Counted from the first letter of the stretch, positions 49,160-62,626 are shown. The stretch is 64,000 nucleotides of DNA from Tuctoria greenei (GCA_036927565.1 JAYESD010000001.1:254291097-254355096); one strand, 5' to 3'. Made by a program: numbers and translations. Notes: generated by a model from the sequence alone, not told the origin.

Positions 49160-50749
49160 CAAGAAACGAGTGAAAGGTCGTTGGCCTTATAACCGTCGGT
49201 TTCCTTCTATTGTTGACGTACATACTTTATAACCGTTGGTGAACCGTCGGCTTAAGCCGACACTCTTGATTCGATGTTTTTAACTCATAAAATTGTCAGT
49301 CCCGGCACATTTAACTCTTAATTAAATTTGTCAGTTTCAGATGCCGATACATTTAATCTTTATAACCATCGGCCAAATACTGACACATTTCATTTCTGCA
49401 CAGCTGTCGGCCTTGGGGCTCACCGGCAGCTTTATTGGCATAAAACCGTCGGCTGTCCATCTCACCTAACACCTTTAACCAATACATTTTCATTTGTTTA
49501 ACCGCACTTCAAGTAACTCATGCTCGTTCATTGGATTCCTCTGGAGCTTGCGACCATTTTTTTATTTTTTTTAACCGTTAATTCTTACTCAGTCATTGGA
49601 TTGAGAGATCGTGAACACTTTTTTATTTTTTTTAATGCGAAGCTTACCGGACGTCTAGCGCGGCCCTGACTCGTTGGCGAAGGGGACGAGGAGACGACGG
49701 AGTTCACCCACGCCAACCCATCCACACTGTTGGGAATCACCGTACCGACAAGGGAGCACATGAGCTCCGTTGACTCATAGCGGTCGTCGAGAGTTGAGAC
49801 AGGGAGGCAGCTGCCGCAGGTGTCAAGGATGGAGTCTGTAGAGGACCCCTCAGGCATCGGCAAAGAAGGCACCGGCCTGGTGGGTGGCAGCGGTGTTGAG
49901 CTCCGATCCGATAACAGCGGGCGGACTGAAATGATCTGCAAACGTCCAGGCGCCTTGGTGGTGAGGTTGACTCAGAGGATGCACAACGCGGGTGGCGTGC
50001 CTGGAAGCGATGGAGGAAGACTGGGCCGGAGGCATGGAGGTACCAGTAATGGAAATCGAGGGCGCCCTACAGGAGGCTGGTGGGGAGGCCGACACGAGCA
50101 GGATCTCCTACAGGAGGTCGTCGTCGCCAAGGAACAACCAAGCAGAGGTCTCTGCCACCACGGAAGCAGGATCTCCCACAGGACCAAGAAAGCAGGATCT
50201 CCCGCAGGAGGTTCCCCATTCTGGTGGTGTGCGATGGCGGCTGGTGGTGTGTGGCTAGAAGTCGGCAACTATGGGGTGGCGCGATTTATGTTGTGTGCAG
50301 TTAGGTTTTGCAGTTCACAAGTAGTGGGAATATCAAAAAGAGGGATTGTGTAGAGGATTGAAAATTTGTAGGGTACGAGAGAGAATCGGGGGCCAACAGA
50401 TGTAGCCGTCAGCTTAGAATCTGAAGCCGATAGCCATAGTCTATAAACATCAGGCAACACTACAAACCGGCGGTTTTATTGTTTGGGTGGGAGAGGCTGT
50501 TTTCATGGGGTGCCAGGTCCAACATATGACTGTCGACCTGGTAGGAGAAACCGACGCCTTTAGGTAAGGTCGTCGAGATTTTTGGAGGAACCAACGTAAA
50601 TTATTATGGCCGTCAGCCGCCACAAAAGGACCGACGGTTATATATTTTTTGCCATTGGGGGGACTAAACCAACGGTGTTAGACTATTTAAGTTCGATGTC
50701 CCTAATGGTTATAATTTCCCTGACGCCCTATTGACAAATTCCTGTAGTG
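49160..50749. mobile_element. CACTA-A copy 6, recombinant, 5' terminus clipped
   Basis: The left ~490 bp are copy 4 type (gatcgtgaacac, clipped terminus). From about 49,650-49,670 the sequence is copy 5 type (gactcgttggcgaagg, ctgaaatgatctgc), including the CCTGTAGTG end. This is a clear crossover product. Confidence 0.88.
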
Positions 50750-50752
50750 TCC

Positions 50753-52063
50753 TGGGAAAAAATTCCAACCCTTTTGTTAAGGTTGCACTATTAGCGGCCC
50801 GTAAAGCGATGCAGATCCACAATTAGAGCTACAACATGTCTCGTTCATGCAAATCATGAGTTTCTAGAGTTAGCCTGCCAGCACCAGAAAGGACAACGAC
50901 ATGCCATGATCAAAGCTGAGCAGCCTCGATGCATTCTACTTATAAACCAACCTTCCAACAACGGTAGGAAATTAATACCACCAAGAAAGCACGCGCGAAG
51001 CAGCATGCAAGCAGTTACCTTAACGACATCGAGGCATTCAGAATCACCAAAAGAAAAGAAAAAACATGGACCCTGTCACCACCCTGGCCCCGATTCATCC
51101 TTGGCACCCGCACTAACTGAAACTAAGAAATCGAAATACTGTCCTATGAGCACCACTAATAATAAATACTTCCTCTGTTACGAAATAAATGAGGGCGGAA
51201 AATCTAGTTCAAAATAGCTGTCTTTGTCATAATACATTTCAGTTTCAGTTGACTTAAATCTATGATTTATTTGTGAACATCTGTTAACTATCTATTTAAC
51301 ATTGAACAGATACTTAATGACCTTCAACCTGCATCAGACCTTCTCCTCTCTCTATCTCTGTCACCTAATTCTCTCACCCACGTTGGTCACCTTACCCCCT
51401 TCCCCTGGTCGTTCTCAACAAGTTCCCCAGCGTTGCCCCCTCCCACTACAAACTCCCCCACCTCCCACCATTCTTTGGCTGGTCTCTTTGTGGGATCCAT
51501 ACCACTCCCCTATCATCATTTTTTTTGTTCCACTACTACTATCGAGCCAACCTACTACTTCTAGATTCTCCTTCTATGGTCGGAGCTCGTGGAGCTTGTG
51601 AAAAAACCATACCTTCTAAAACATTAATGAGATTTGTTTGTCAAATTAAATCACCTCTGATTTAAATAGATTGATATCAGATGTGATTTCAGCTAATTGA
51701 AAAAATATTACTTACAAAATAAGATCATTGAAAATCCATCTGCGATTTGATGTACTAGAGTCCTTGGAAATCATTGAAATGCAGATTTAGTTGCGTAGTA
51801 GGGGATAGATCTCACCTCGGAGCTGCGCCTTGAGGCAGCATGGGTGTGGCTGGGGTGGGCCCGCAGTCTGGTTCATCATGTGCATACATTAATTATGTAT
51901 TAAAACATTGTTTATTTAGCATAACAATCGTTGGATGACTAGATATTAAGAAGAGGGTAAAATGTTGAATATAGAAAAATACCTGAAGCTGACTTATAAA
52001 ATTTGCCACTTTCAGCTCCTATTACAAATGAGCATTTTTTACATAATAAGAACATCACGCACG

Positions 52064-52105
<42 letters not shown>

Positions 52106-52606
52106 GAAACACACAAACACAGTTTCATAAATAAAAAGGAACGGGATTTTGTAAGCAAAAAAGTGAATCTGAAATGCCTAAGCAAAGTGAAAATTTCCTA
52201 AAAATGACTTAAAAGGTAAAAAAAATTGATCGTGGTTGCAGAAATATATGATAAATATATATGTAGAAATATGGAATCCATATTTCATGTAATATAAATT
52301 TGAAACAACTTGAATGTAAGCTCAGGGGGGGGGGGGAGAAAGCAAGTATCATTTGGGAATACTAAAAGGTTATAGTGAGAAGACAATAAAACTGATGTAT
52401 CCAAAAGACAATACATATGGTTAGAAAATTACTAATGAATACTAATACCAATAATTTCCTCTATCATCATTACTTTCTTGAACACGTCAATATATAACGT
52501 AGATCAAATGTTATGAATAATATGATGAAAGCTTATCTAATGATAAAAACATTAGAGAGTTCAAACTATATATTCACATAAATAATGATCTCTTCACAAG
52601 TTTCAA
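50753..52606. repeat. Right arm (unit D)
   Basis: MITE-like element at 51169-51314. The first ~700 bp are unit C type; beyond about 51.45 kb it is the most divergent right arm, with CA tract at about 52069-52099 and a poly-G of about 12. Confidence 0.6.
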
Positions 52607-53692
52607 TGTTAGAATATGTGTAAGGATTTAATAGAGAACATGTTTCCATGTTGCAGCTGTTAGGCAACATCTAGATATAGACAACTTGGAACGAAAGGAT
52701 AGTTTGGTGTTTTTCAACATTAGAAAAAGATTTAGTTTGCATGTGTGCAAGGAGTGCATGGACATGGCAACATGGTTCCAAGCCGTGATGAAGAGAAGTG
52801 GACGTAAAGAATTAGTAGGAAAGGTCCAACTAGCTGGATTATGCCTCAGGCTGCGGCTAAGGTAGTTATGGTTCGTTTATGGAAAGTTTGGAGTTTGTTT
52901 TGGTTAGATTTCGTGTGGGTCACGAAGTTGAGTTATTTTAGGAATGTTTAGGACATTTATAAAATGTTTGGAAGTCTTAAGATTCCTTCTATCCGCGTAT
53001 AGAAGAGTCTTGGGTAGTTATGTAATATTTCATTTGAAACTGAGTAGGATTGGAGTCCTAGTTTGGATTGGCTTTGCCCTAGGGTTTGTTATAAAAGCAA
53101 AGAAGGCCAGATCTCGTGGAGAGACGACTTTGGGCTGTTCCTCTTGTGTTTTGATCAATAAAATTCATAGTTTAGAGGATCTTTTGTGCCTTGTTCGTCC
53201 GACTTGTTTCAGACAAGTTTTTCTCGTCGAGTTTCTGCACAGCACTACATTGCGTAAGTGTTTTTACCTTAACTCGAGTTTTACAGATCCAATTGACGTG
53301 ATTATTTTTTGGTTGTCTTCACAACTTGTTTACCTATCATCTGTGAAAATTTCACCATCATTGGATTTGTGGTTTCTAATGTACACAAGTTTCTTTGCAG
53401 TGTTGTAGATTTGTTTTTACTCGGATAGAATAGATTGACCTTTATTTGATCTTTCAATCATAACTTGAGTTTTTCTTGATGGTTTTCTATGATTCTTGTT
53501 TTCATGTCTTTGTGACTTTATTATCTATATTATATACTACTTTTTCACGATTGAACATGTTTAGATCAGTTGCACACATGGTTTCTTAACAGATTAATTT
53601 TTAGTCGTGGGGTTTTCATTGCCTCCGTTGAAAAAATTTTCATCTACCATTCACCCCCTCTAGCAGATTTTCAAGTGATCTTCGATCCTACA
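52607..53692 (+). mobile_element. Ty1/copia LTR, divergent (unit D)
   Basis: Same borders; the most divergent of the four, with TATA region ttataaaagc and primer-binding site at 53695-53706. Confidence 0.8.
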
Positions 53693-53753
53693 ATTGGTAT
53701 CAGAGCCACGGTGCTTTAACCTTTGTGATTTGCACGTGTTTTGACTAATCATC

Positions 53754-54898
53754 ATGGAGAAATACTCTACAAAACCTTTTGTGTTTAGTAGCATTGATTT
53801 TCCAGTTTGGAAGGCATGTATGGAGGCTTTCATCCAGACGCGAGGCTTCAAAATATTGGAAAAGGTGTACAAGCCTTACAACGTGCCGCCAAACGATCAA
53901 TACACCGCTACGAACATGAGAGATGTCGACAATAAAAACAAGGCGCAGAACTTGATCATACAAGGATTGACTCAAAGTAACTTCGATCGAGTTGCACACC
54001 TCCAATCTGCATACGATGTTTGGAAAGCTCTATGTGATTATCATGAAGGATCCAACACTATCAAGGAGGTGAGCAAAGACATTTTCAAAAAAGAATACAT
54101 GCGCGTTGAGATGCAACCTGGTGAGTCAATCGATGAGCTCTTTTCTCGCTTTAACAAAATTCTCAGCAACTTGCGTAGTGTCAATGTTAATTTTCCAGAT
54201 GCCGAAAATGCTAGGCAATTACTAAGTGCATTAGAAATGTCAATTTGGGAGATGAATGTTACATCTATTCGTGAGTCCACTATAATGAGTACACTTATAT
54301 TATATGTGCTATATTCCAAGTTAAAAACACATGAAATTGACATAATCTCATGTAAGAACCCCACAATTCTCTTGCGTTTGTTTCTCAACATCACATTCCT
54401 AGCTCTAGCCAATATTCATCATGTGGTACACTTGCTTTGTTGTCCTCTCTGACCCTTGAACATATTGAGGAGTTTCCAGAGGAGGAGCTAGCACTTCTTT
54501 CTACTCGATTCACAAAAGCATTGCAAAATATGAGAACTCGAAGAAGAGGAAGTAGTGTTTATCCACGATGCTTCAAATGTGGTAAGACATGACATTTTCA
54601 CATAGATTGCTCTAATTTTTTAAGTCCTACTTCCCGTGATGAGAAGCAAACAAAGTTCAAGTCCTCCTATGCAAACAACAATAAGAATAAAAAGGGCTTT
54701 ACAGGTCGCCAATTGGTAAATAGTTTTATCTCCACACTTAAAGAACTTGGCACGAGCGACGTGGTCATTGGAAGTGATGCACATCAAGTATCGACGTGGA
54801 CATCTCCGCTCTTAGATCTAAGGACCGGTCCATACGAGAATATGGCAGAACAACAGTGCCACCAAAAGGCCAAATATGGGTGCAACATAGCTGAGTAA
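53754..54898 (+). pseudogene. Copia gag, frameshifted but with ancestral residues (unit D)
   Basis: Open for 232 codons (to 54452) with a frameshift near 54365. Keeps Trp in FPVWKACMEAF and the last Cys of the zinc knuckle (HFHIDC), both lost elsewhere, yet still has the knuckle TGA (54590-54592). Confidence 0.8.
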
Positions 54899-55924
54899 TT
54901 AGGTGTGTTGTTGATATTGTATGTACCATTGGATGGCATGGGGAATGGGAGTTGATTAGGGCTACCCTGGGAATTGCATGGCACACGAGGGGTCTCGTGG
55001 GTGGGAAATGGGGATTCAAGCCTGGTAGTGAAACTTTAGTGGATCCGTACATACTAGTAGTCCCTTTTGAAAGGCTATTTTGTGATCCCTTGGCCACACC
55101 CTAACAGAAGTGTGAATAGGCAACATAGAGGCTCTTTGTCACTGAAAGGTGATGAAATCACGAACATGTGGGTAAAGTTGTACTATCTCTGCAGATTGTA
55201 AAACTATCACGATGGCCGTGCTCCCGATTTAGAGCACCTGGATGACCTACATGATAAGAATTAGACTTGGGTTTTGGTAATAGTTTGGTTATGTCATATG
55301 AACATGGTTGGTTATGAGAAGGCATGAAATTAGCATATGGTTTTGATATTAATGGTTGGATTGTTAATAATGAATTATGATGGTAAAAGAGGATATTGGA
55401 TAGGTGATATGATAATTACTTTGGTTGTGATAGGATTTAAACACACCTAGACATTGTAGGTTGCCTTTATAAGTTCGTGAACTAACATGAGCTTTCTGCA
55501 ATGAACTATTTATTTCCATCCTTGATTTAAGCTACGCGTCATACTTTCCCACACTTGTTGAGTATGACATGTGCTCAACTTTGCTATCCCTACAATTAAT
55601 TCAGCTACAAGAGATATTTTGGAAGACAACGTGGAGCTCTAGGCTGTGTACTACCATTGATTACCTACGCTAGTTTATTTTCCGATGCAATAGAATCATG
55701 GTATTTATATTATTTGTGGCATGGTTAAATTCTATGTATCATTTGTGATGTTAGTGTATATGTATGAAGCAACATCCTGGGCACACATACAATTGACTTG
55801 GTTCGTTTTTTTCAGAACTGGGTTTCACAAGCCGGCAACCAAGATAAATAGAGGGCCGCCTAATATGATACTAGCTTCGAATAGAGTGTATCTCCTGTTA
55901 GTGCTATAATGACCCTGCCTGTAG
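54899..55924. other. Unclassified retroelement-like DNA (unit D)
   Basis: Most divergent version; lacks a short stretch near 55660 (tacctatggagttggaatcgcc reduced to tacc). No gene seen. Confidence 0.4.
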
Positions 55925-56633
55925 TTAAATCCGCTTCGAGCTACCATAATGACCATCTCAGATTTCATAAATAAAGGAGATGGGCTGAATTAAAGATCTT
56001 CTCAGATTAGTCTCACAAAAAGGAGACGGGATGACATAAAGACTGTCTCAGATTTCATAAATAAAGGAGATGGGCTGAATTGAAGACCGTCTCGGATTAG
56101 CCTCAGAAAAAGGAGACGGGCTGTCATAAAGCCCGTCTCGATTTTTTTTACATAAAGGAGACGGTCATTCTTAGAGATCGTCTCTCAGTTATTACAAAAA
56201 GGAGACAAGCTTATTGGAAGGCCGTCTTGGATTAGTCATTAAATCTGTGGTGGGCTTTCATAAATACCATCTCAGACTTCTTACCAAAAGGAGATGGACT
56301 TTTTAAAAGCCCGTCTTGAATTAGTCTTCAAATCTGCGACGGACTGTCATAAAATCCCTCTCGGATATTTTACATAAAGGATATGACTGCCTTAAAGCTC
56401 GTCTCGGATTTCGTAGAAAAAGGAGACTGGCTGCTTTAAAGGTTGACTCGGATTTCTAACAAAAATGAGACGAGGGTTCTTAAATCTTGTCTCTCATGTA
56501 TACTGATTGGCGACATGCCTAATAGCTCGTCTACGATTACTCTGTAATGCGAGACGCGATGACACAAATGCTCTTTTTGCGCATCTCCGTTCCTCATGCG
56601 GACACGTCTCGAATGAGCCTTTCTCATGTAGTG
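55925..56633. mobile_element. CACTA-B 3' terminal region
   Basis: Motif array with an intact TAGTG end. The last 190 bp match the fragment at 1-193 in private changes (aaaaatgaga, gatgacacaaatg), supporting the A/E pairing. Confidence 0.63.
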
Positions 56634-57178
56634 TCTGTTTTCAGTCTATTTAAATCAAAGGTGATTTATGTTGACGTTAAAATCTCACAGATGTTTTAGA
56701 AGGTGGGATTTTTGCACGAGCACCACAGGCTCCGACCATAGAAGGAAACTCTAGAGGTAGTAGGTCGGCTTAACGGTAATAGTAGAAGAGATAAAATAAG
56801 ATGATGGGGGAGCGGTATGGGTCCCACGACGAGAACGGCCTAAGAATGGTGGGAGGTGGGGGAGTGTGAGGTGGGAGTTGGCGGCGGTGGGGAACTTCTT
56901 GAGAGCAACCAGGGGAAGGGGGTAGGATGATCAACGTGGGTGAGAGAATTAAGTGAGAGAGAGAGAGAGAGGAGAACATTGGATGAAGGTTGAAGGTCTT
57001 TAATTCTCCGTTCAATACCAACCAGATAGTTTATCGATGTTCACTTAAGAAATCAGAGATTTCAGTCAATTGAAAATTAAATGAATTATGATGCACGTGT
57101 ACTACCTCATTTAAAAATAAATGACAGACATCTATTTGAACTAGATTAGCTGTCCCCATTTATTTCATAGCAGAAGTG
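56634..57178. repeat. Left arm a with MITE-like element (unit E)
   Basis: Close to the unit A version, including the single 66-bp segment and the shortened ttcatagcag at the MITE edge. No gene recognised. Confidence 0.58.
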
Positions 57179-57203
57179 ATATGAACACGAGCGTGTCTCC
57201 GTG

Positions 57204-57437
57204 ATGTTGTCCCAATCTTTCACGGTACTAGACAATCCAAGAATCAATATATCGAAAACAAATTTAAAATTGATAGATGAAGCTGGCTTACTGGAGATGC
57301 AAACCAAAAACAACAAAGCTCCCACCCTTGGTGCTGATTTTAACCACGAACAGGACAAGAGAAAGTACAGCAAACACCCAGATCACCCCTTCAAGCAGTT
57401 GCTTGATCACGATCCACAAAAGAACCCGACTGATTAG
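57204..57437 (+). CDS. Unrecognised 77-codon ORF (unit E copy)
   Basis: Open here, whereas the otherwise near-identical unit A copy is frameshifted. Minor changes near the end (QKNPTD). Function unknown. Confidence 0.25.
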   Translation: MLSQSFTVLDNPRINISKTNLKLIDEAGLLEMQTKNNKAPTLGADFNHEQDKRKYSKHPDHPFKQLLDHDPQKNPTD

Positions 57438-57439
57438 TA

Positions 57440-59160
57440 GACCAAGTCAGTAGGGAAAGAATTTTCCAGTCAAGTAGCAGATTGGGATCTCATGTCTGGA
57501 GCATACTCACATGAAAAGAATAAAGATAAAACCCCACCGTCCAATCAAATCCTCTCAATAGCTAAGCAGATCTTTCTCTTGGCAGAAATCATGCACTAGG
57601 GTAAAGCACAAGAAACAGAATTCTTCACGTAACAAGCTGATAATATACTTCCAGCCGCAGCAAAAGCAACACGAACAGAAGGATGGATCTACGAAGAAAT
57701 CAAGGACATACTCAGATCAAATAATCTGATCACATTCATTCCCAATCCCTAAGGAAGGCTGCACAATAAGATCATCAGAGGAGAAGATCGCCTTCACCTC
57801 CCCTCCATAGCAGAATGGAAATTCCTACGCAGCAAGCACATGATAAAATATAATATCTGATCCTCCTTTACAAGGGACCACATCCCTAGCCTTTTATATG
57901 AGCTCATAGATAGACTCCAATACCCATACGACTTGGACTCTTGTTCACCCTGGTACACGCCAGCACCCATCACACGTTAGAGTCCAAAACAGAAACCAAT
58001 TGACTCCACTAGTTAAACAAATTGACCTGTATCACAATACGGACCTTGACTATAACAAAACTGTTTCATCCTGGTACACGCAGGTACCAATGACTAACAC
58101 TCATATATATGAGTAAGACTCTTGCAAACCATAAAATAATACAGCAAGGTTGTTAATACTCCTGGTTACATTCTCAAATTAAAGAAGCATAACTGATTGC
58201 ATATATCCTCACGTTGGGCTTCTGTTGATCTCGAGATGCTTAATACTAGCATATAAATATTGTTTCGTGTTCCTTACTCCATGCTTCACTTCCCTGCACA
58301 GATTGTTAGTACTCCTAAACATTTTTGTGCACGGCAAAACATCAACAACTATTGATCCAGCCACGCCAATCAGATCAAAAGAAAAAGGACCAATCTGAAT
58401 AAGCTTGCTTGAATTATTGGATGAACATTTAACAAGACTCAAATAGTTATCTGAAAGGGCAAAAGCCTCATCATACTCCCCCCTTGGATCAAAGCCGCCT
58501 CTTGGCTTTGCGGGTGCATCAATTAGTTTTCTCATATTTGCAGCAACTGTATTAATGTATTTGGCTTTGAATTCAGCTCCTATAAAAGTATACTTTGCAA
58601 GCATCAGTTCATATGAAATATATTTCTTCTTCTCCTTCAAACTAATAGGCATAGAGCCAATCTTCAATGAAGTATTTTGATCACTGCAACTTGTTTCATA
58701 GCCATGAACCTCAAGCATTGTAACATCTTTTGAACCACTGGCAGCATGCAAACGAACTGGAATAACTACATCATTCTCCTCCCCTTGGAGCACTGCCATC
58801 CTCTGCTTTGGGGTGTCTTTGGGTGCCCTTTTCTCTTTTCGAAACAGCAGGAAACGCTGTTGCATGGATAGCACTTTCCTTCCTCGGCTTCAGCACATGA
58901 GATATACCTTTATGCATGAATGAATAATTATTGGAACGGCCCCCATGCGTTGCATCACGATCGAACTGCCATGGCCTCCCCAACACCAAATGGCATACAC
59001 TCATCGGCACCACATCGCAGTCTACACTATCAATATGGTTACCACTGCAAATTTTACTCTTGCTTTGTGAGTGATTCTCAGTGTACCACTTTTGATTCAT
59101 CCACTGCATATAACATGGAGTAGGCAGCCTCCATGTTGACAAAGACAATGCATGTTCCAC
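57440..59160 (-). pseudogene. Ty3/gypsy remnant: LTR-like segment plus protease region (unit E)
   Basis: Unit A type: the protease signature CDVVPMSVCHLVLGRPW is in the 59160-58771 frame, and the linker plus unknown tail in the 58874-58209 frame (221 codons). TATA box at 57890-57899 on the minus strand. Confidence 0.68.
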
Positions 59161-59231
59161 ATCCGAACAAATAACATAATAGTGAAACTTCCACCATCAA
59201 TAATTAACCTGCATGCCTTTTCTTTTATTTT

Positions 59232-59653
59232 TCATTCTGATTGGAAAATAGAACAGCATTGTACCTTCAAATTAGCAATGGTGCAATCACCTTGTACTTC
59301 TTGAGACATCAATGATAAACCATTTGAAGCATGATCAGAATCATCAGTCATTGGTTTATTAGAAACCTCAATATGTTGTCTAGGTGTTAACAAAGACGTA
59401 TCAATACTTGCAGCAGTAGAATCATCTTGAGAACCTTTTTTTTCACAAACACATCAGAGACACCATTTTCAGCTTCATTTTTTAATGCAATAGCACTCGC
59501 AAAACTGTTTTGAGATGTGGTTGATATATTAGTTTTAACAATAGCACTAGCTGAATCCTCACAGCTTCCAGCAGAAAATTCAATTTTTGAAGCAATAGGA
59601 ATATATAGTTTGAACTCTCTAGTGTTTTTTATTATAAGATAAGCTTTCAGCAT
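59232..59653 (-). pseudogene. Ser/Thr-rich coding remnant, frameshifted (unit E)
   Basis: Unit A-like sequence, but the homopolymer is one T shorter, so the frame shifts after FVKKK. Confidence 0.33.
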
Positions 59654-60293
59654 ATTTGTAACATTTGATCTCTATAAACTCTTGATGTGTCCAAGAAAGT
59701 AATAATCAAAGATGTAATTATTGGTGTTAGTATGCATTAGTAACTTTCTAACCATATGTGTTGTCTCTCAGATACATTGGCTTTATTGTCTTTTCAATAT
59801 AACATTTTAATATTTCCAAATGATACTTGCTCCCCCCCCCCCCACCCCCGGTTTGCTTACGTTCATGATGCTTTATTCCAGGATATGTGGATTCCATGTT
59901 TCTACATATATTTATCTTATATTACTTCAATCACAATCAAATACCTTTTTTCATCTTATAAGTCATATTTAGGAAATTTACACTTTGCTTAGGCATTTCA
60001 GCTTCCTAAAGAAAAAACATTTTTGCTTAAAAAAATTGCATTGTTACGGGATTCTTGCAACCTAATTCAAGTTGCTGGAACTTTTACCTCAGATTCCACT
60101 TTTTTTATTTATGAAACCTTGTGTGTGTATGCGCGTGCTCGCCTGTGTTTGTGTTTGTGTGTGTGTGTGTGTGTACGCGCGGATCGTGCGTGTGTGTGTG
60201 TGATGTGCTGAATATGTAAAAAATATGCTCATTTGTATTAGGAGCTCAAAGTGGCAAAAGTTATAAGTCAGCTTCTGGTATTTTCTAAACTGC
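59601..60293. repeat. Left arm b-c-d (unit E)
   Basis: Unit A type, with a small deletion (cttcgaaattat missing near 59872). Confidence 0.75.
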
Positions 60294-60387
60294 TTTTGTT
60301 GTGTGATAGTTTCCTCATGAAACAAGGATAACATACAAGCGTCATTATACTTGTTCATATAATGTTATACTGAACAAAAGGAAAGAT

Positions 60388-60631
60388 TTGTCAAAGTGGT
60401 GTATCTCTCATGGTTGTTACCACTGAGAAGTTGTTGAAACATGGAAATCTGAATTTCGCACATCTTCTACTACAAAGAGGTTATCTTTGTTGTACCTTGC
60501 AAATAATGTTATGCAGAATGCCATAAAGAAAATAGTGGATACATAATGAACTCATGAGAGTCATCCCTGCTGCCCACAATGAAGTTTTCAACAACGGTGA
60601 TGATTATGGACGGAAGGTTGTAAAATGGCTG
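60388..60631 (+). pseudogene. CID-domain exon remnant (unit E)
   Basis: Matches the S1 copy (gccataaag), with donor GTCTGT; HGRYH has become HGCYH. Confidence 0.71.
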
Positions 60632-60868
60632 GTCTGTATGTTATATTCATATGTGTATTTGTTGAAGTAGTTACACTATTATCATGTACAAACATTAGCG
60701 ATGTATTAAAACATTGTTTCTTTAACATCACAATCTTTGGACGTCTAGATACTAAGAAAATGGTAAAATGCTGAACATCAGAATATATCTGAAGCTGACT
60801 TATTACCTTTGCCAGTTTGATCTCCTAATGCAAATTAGCATATTTTTTAGATAATAAGAACATCACAG

Positions 60869-60899
<31 letters not shown>

Positions 60900-61097
60900 C
60901 ACACGCACAAGCATGCATGCACTCCAACACACACAGTTTCATATATAAAATAATGGAATGTGAGGTAAAAGTTCCAACAACTGAATCAACACCAGAATCC
61001 ACTCAGAAATTGTTTCCTACCTCAGCCAAATAATCACTGATTGCCAAGTCCTACTGTATCCTTCCTAAAGAAGGCTAACAATAGTCAAATCTAAGTT
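60632..61097. repeat. Spacer with inverted segment d' and CA repeat (unit E)
   Basis: As S1 but with a CA tract of about 28 bp (60868-60896). Confidence 0.65.
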
Positions 61098-62623
61098 CAA
61101 GAAACGAGTGAAAGGCCGTTGGCCTTATAACCGTCGGTTTCCTTCTATTGCTGACGTACATACTTTATAACCGTTGGTGAACCGTCGGCTTAAGCCGACG
61201 CTCTTGATTCAATGTTCTTAACTCATAAAATTGTCAGTCCCGGCACATTTAACTCTTAATTAAATTTGTCAGTTTCAGATGCCGGTACATTTAATCTTTA
61301 TAACCATCGGCCTAATACTGACACATTTCATTTCTGCACAGCTGTCGGCCTTGGGGCTCACCGGCAGCTTTATTGGCATAAAACCGTCGGCTGTCCATCT
61401 CACCTGACACCTTTAACCAATACATTTTCATTTGTTAAACCGCACTTCAAGTAACTCATGCTCGTTCATTGGATTCCTCTGGAGCTTGATACCATTTTTT
61501 TTATTTTTTTAACCGTTAATTCTTACTCAGTCATTGGATTGAAAGATCGTCAACACTTTTTTATTTTTTTAATGCGAAGCTTACCGGACGTCTAGCGCCA
61601 ACCCATCCACACTGTTGGGAATCACCGTACCAGCAAGGGAGCACACGAGCTCCGTTGACTCTTAGCGGTCGTCGAGAGTTGAGACGAGGAGACAGCCGCC
61701 GCGGGTGTCAAGGACGGAGTCTGTAGAGGACCCCTCAAACATCGGCAAAGAAGGCGCCGGCCTGGTGGGTGGCAGCGGTGTTGAGCTCCGATCCGGTAAC
61801 AGCGGGCGGACTGAAACGAACCGCAAATGTCCATGCATCTCGAAGGTGAGGTAGACCCAGAGGATGCACAATGCGGGTGGCGTGCCTGGAAGCGGTGGAG
61901 GAAGACCAGGCCGGAGGCATGGAGGTACCAGTAATGGCAAACGAGGGCGCCCTAGAGGAGGCTGGTGGGGTGGCTGACAAAGAGCAGGAGGTCGTCGTCG
62001 CCAAGGACCAAGCAAGCGGAGGTCTCTGCCACCAAGGAAGCAGGATCTCCCGCAGGACCAAGGAAGCAGGATCTCCCGCAGGAGGTTCTCCATTCTGGTG
62101 GTGTGCGATGGCGGCTGGTGGTATGCGGCTAGAAGTGGGCAAGTGTGGGGTGGCGCGGTTTAAGTAGTGAGCGGTTAGGTTTCGCAGTTCACAAGTAGTG
62201 GGAATATCAAAAAGAGGGACTGTGTAGAGGATTGAAAATTTGTAGGGTACGCGAGAGAATCGAGGGCCAACGGATGTAGCCGTCAGCTTAGAATCTAAAG
62301 CCGACAGCTATAGTCTATAAACATCAGGCAACACTGCAAACCGGCGGTTTTAATGTTTGGGCGGGAGAGGCTGTTTTTAGGTGGTGCCAGGTCCAACATA
62401 TGACCGTCGGTCTGGGTGGAGAAACCGACGCCTTTAGGTAAGGCCGTCGAGATTTTTGGAGAAACCGACGTAAATTATTATGGCCGTCGACCGCCACAAA
62501 AGGATCGATAGTTATATATTTTTTGCCATTGGGGGGACTAAACTGACGGTGTTAGACTATTTACGTTCGATGGCCCTAATGGTTATAATTTTCCTGACGC
62601 CCTATTGACAGATTCTTGTAGTG
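61098..62623. mobile_element. CACTA-A copy 7, 5' terminus clipped, 50-bp core deletion
   Basis: Copy 1 subfamily (no 15-bp insertion). A 50-bp deletion lies after 61598 (tctagcgc joined to caaccc). Right terminus intact. Confidence 0.85.
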
Positions 62624-62626
62624 TCC

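Larger units (their letters stand above)
39480..49650. repeat. Higher-order repeat block, copy 2 (pair at ~15.6-25.76 kb)
   Basis: The partner of the block at about 15.6-25.76 kb. Similarity ends abruptly inside CACTA-A near 49.65 kb, where the sequence becomes unit C-like. Confidence 0.85.
44676..56633. repeat. Unit D, 11,958 bp, mosaic of B-like and C-like parts
   Basis: The left half follows unit B up to about 49.65 kb. Inside CACTA-A the sequence switches to the unit C type. The right arm and copia region are the most divergent set in the window, and the gag here keeps some residues that look ancestral. Confidence 0.9.
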
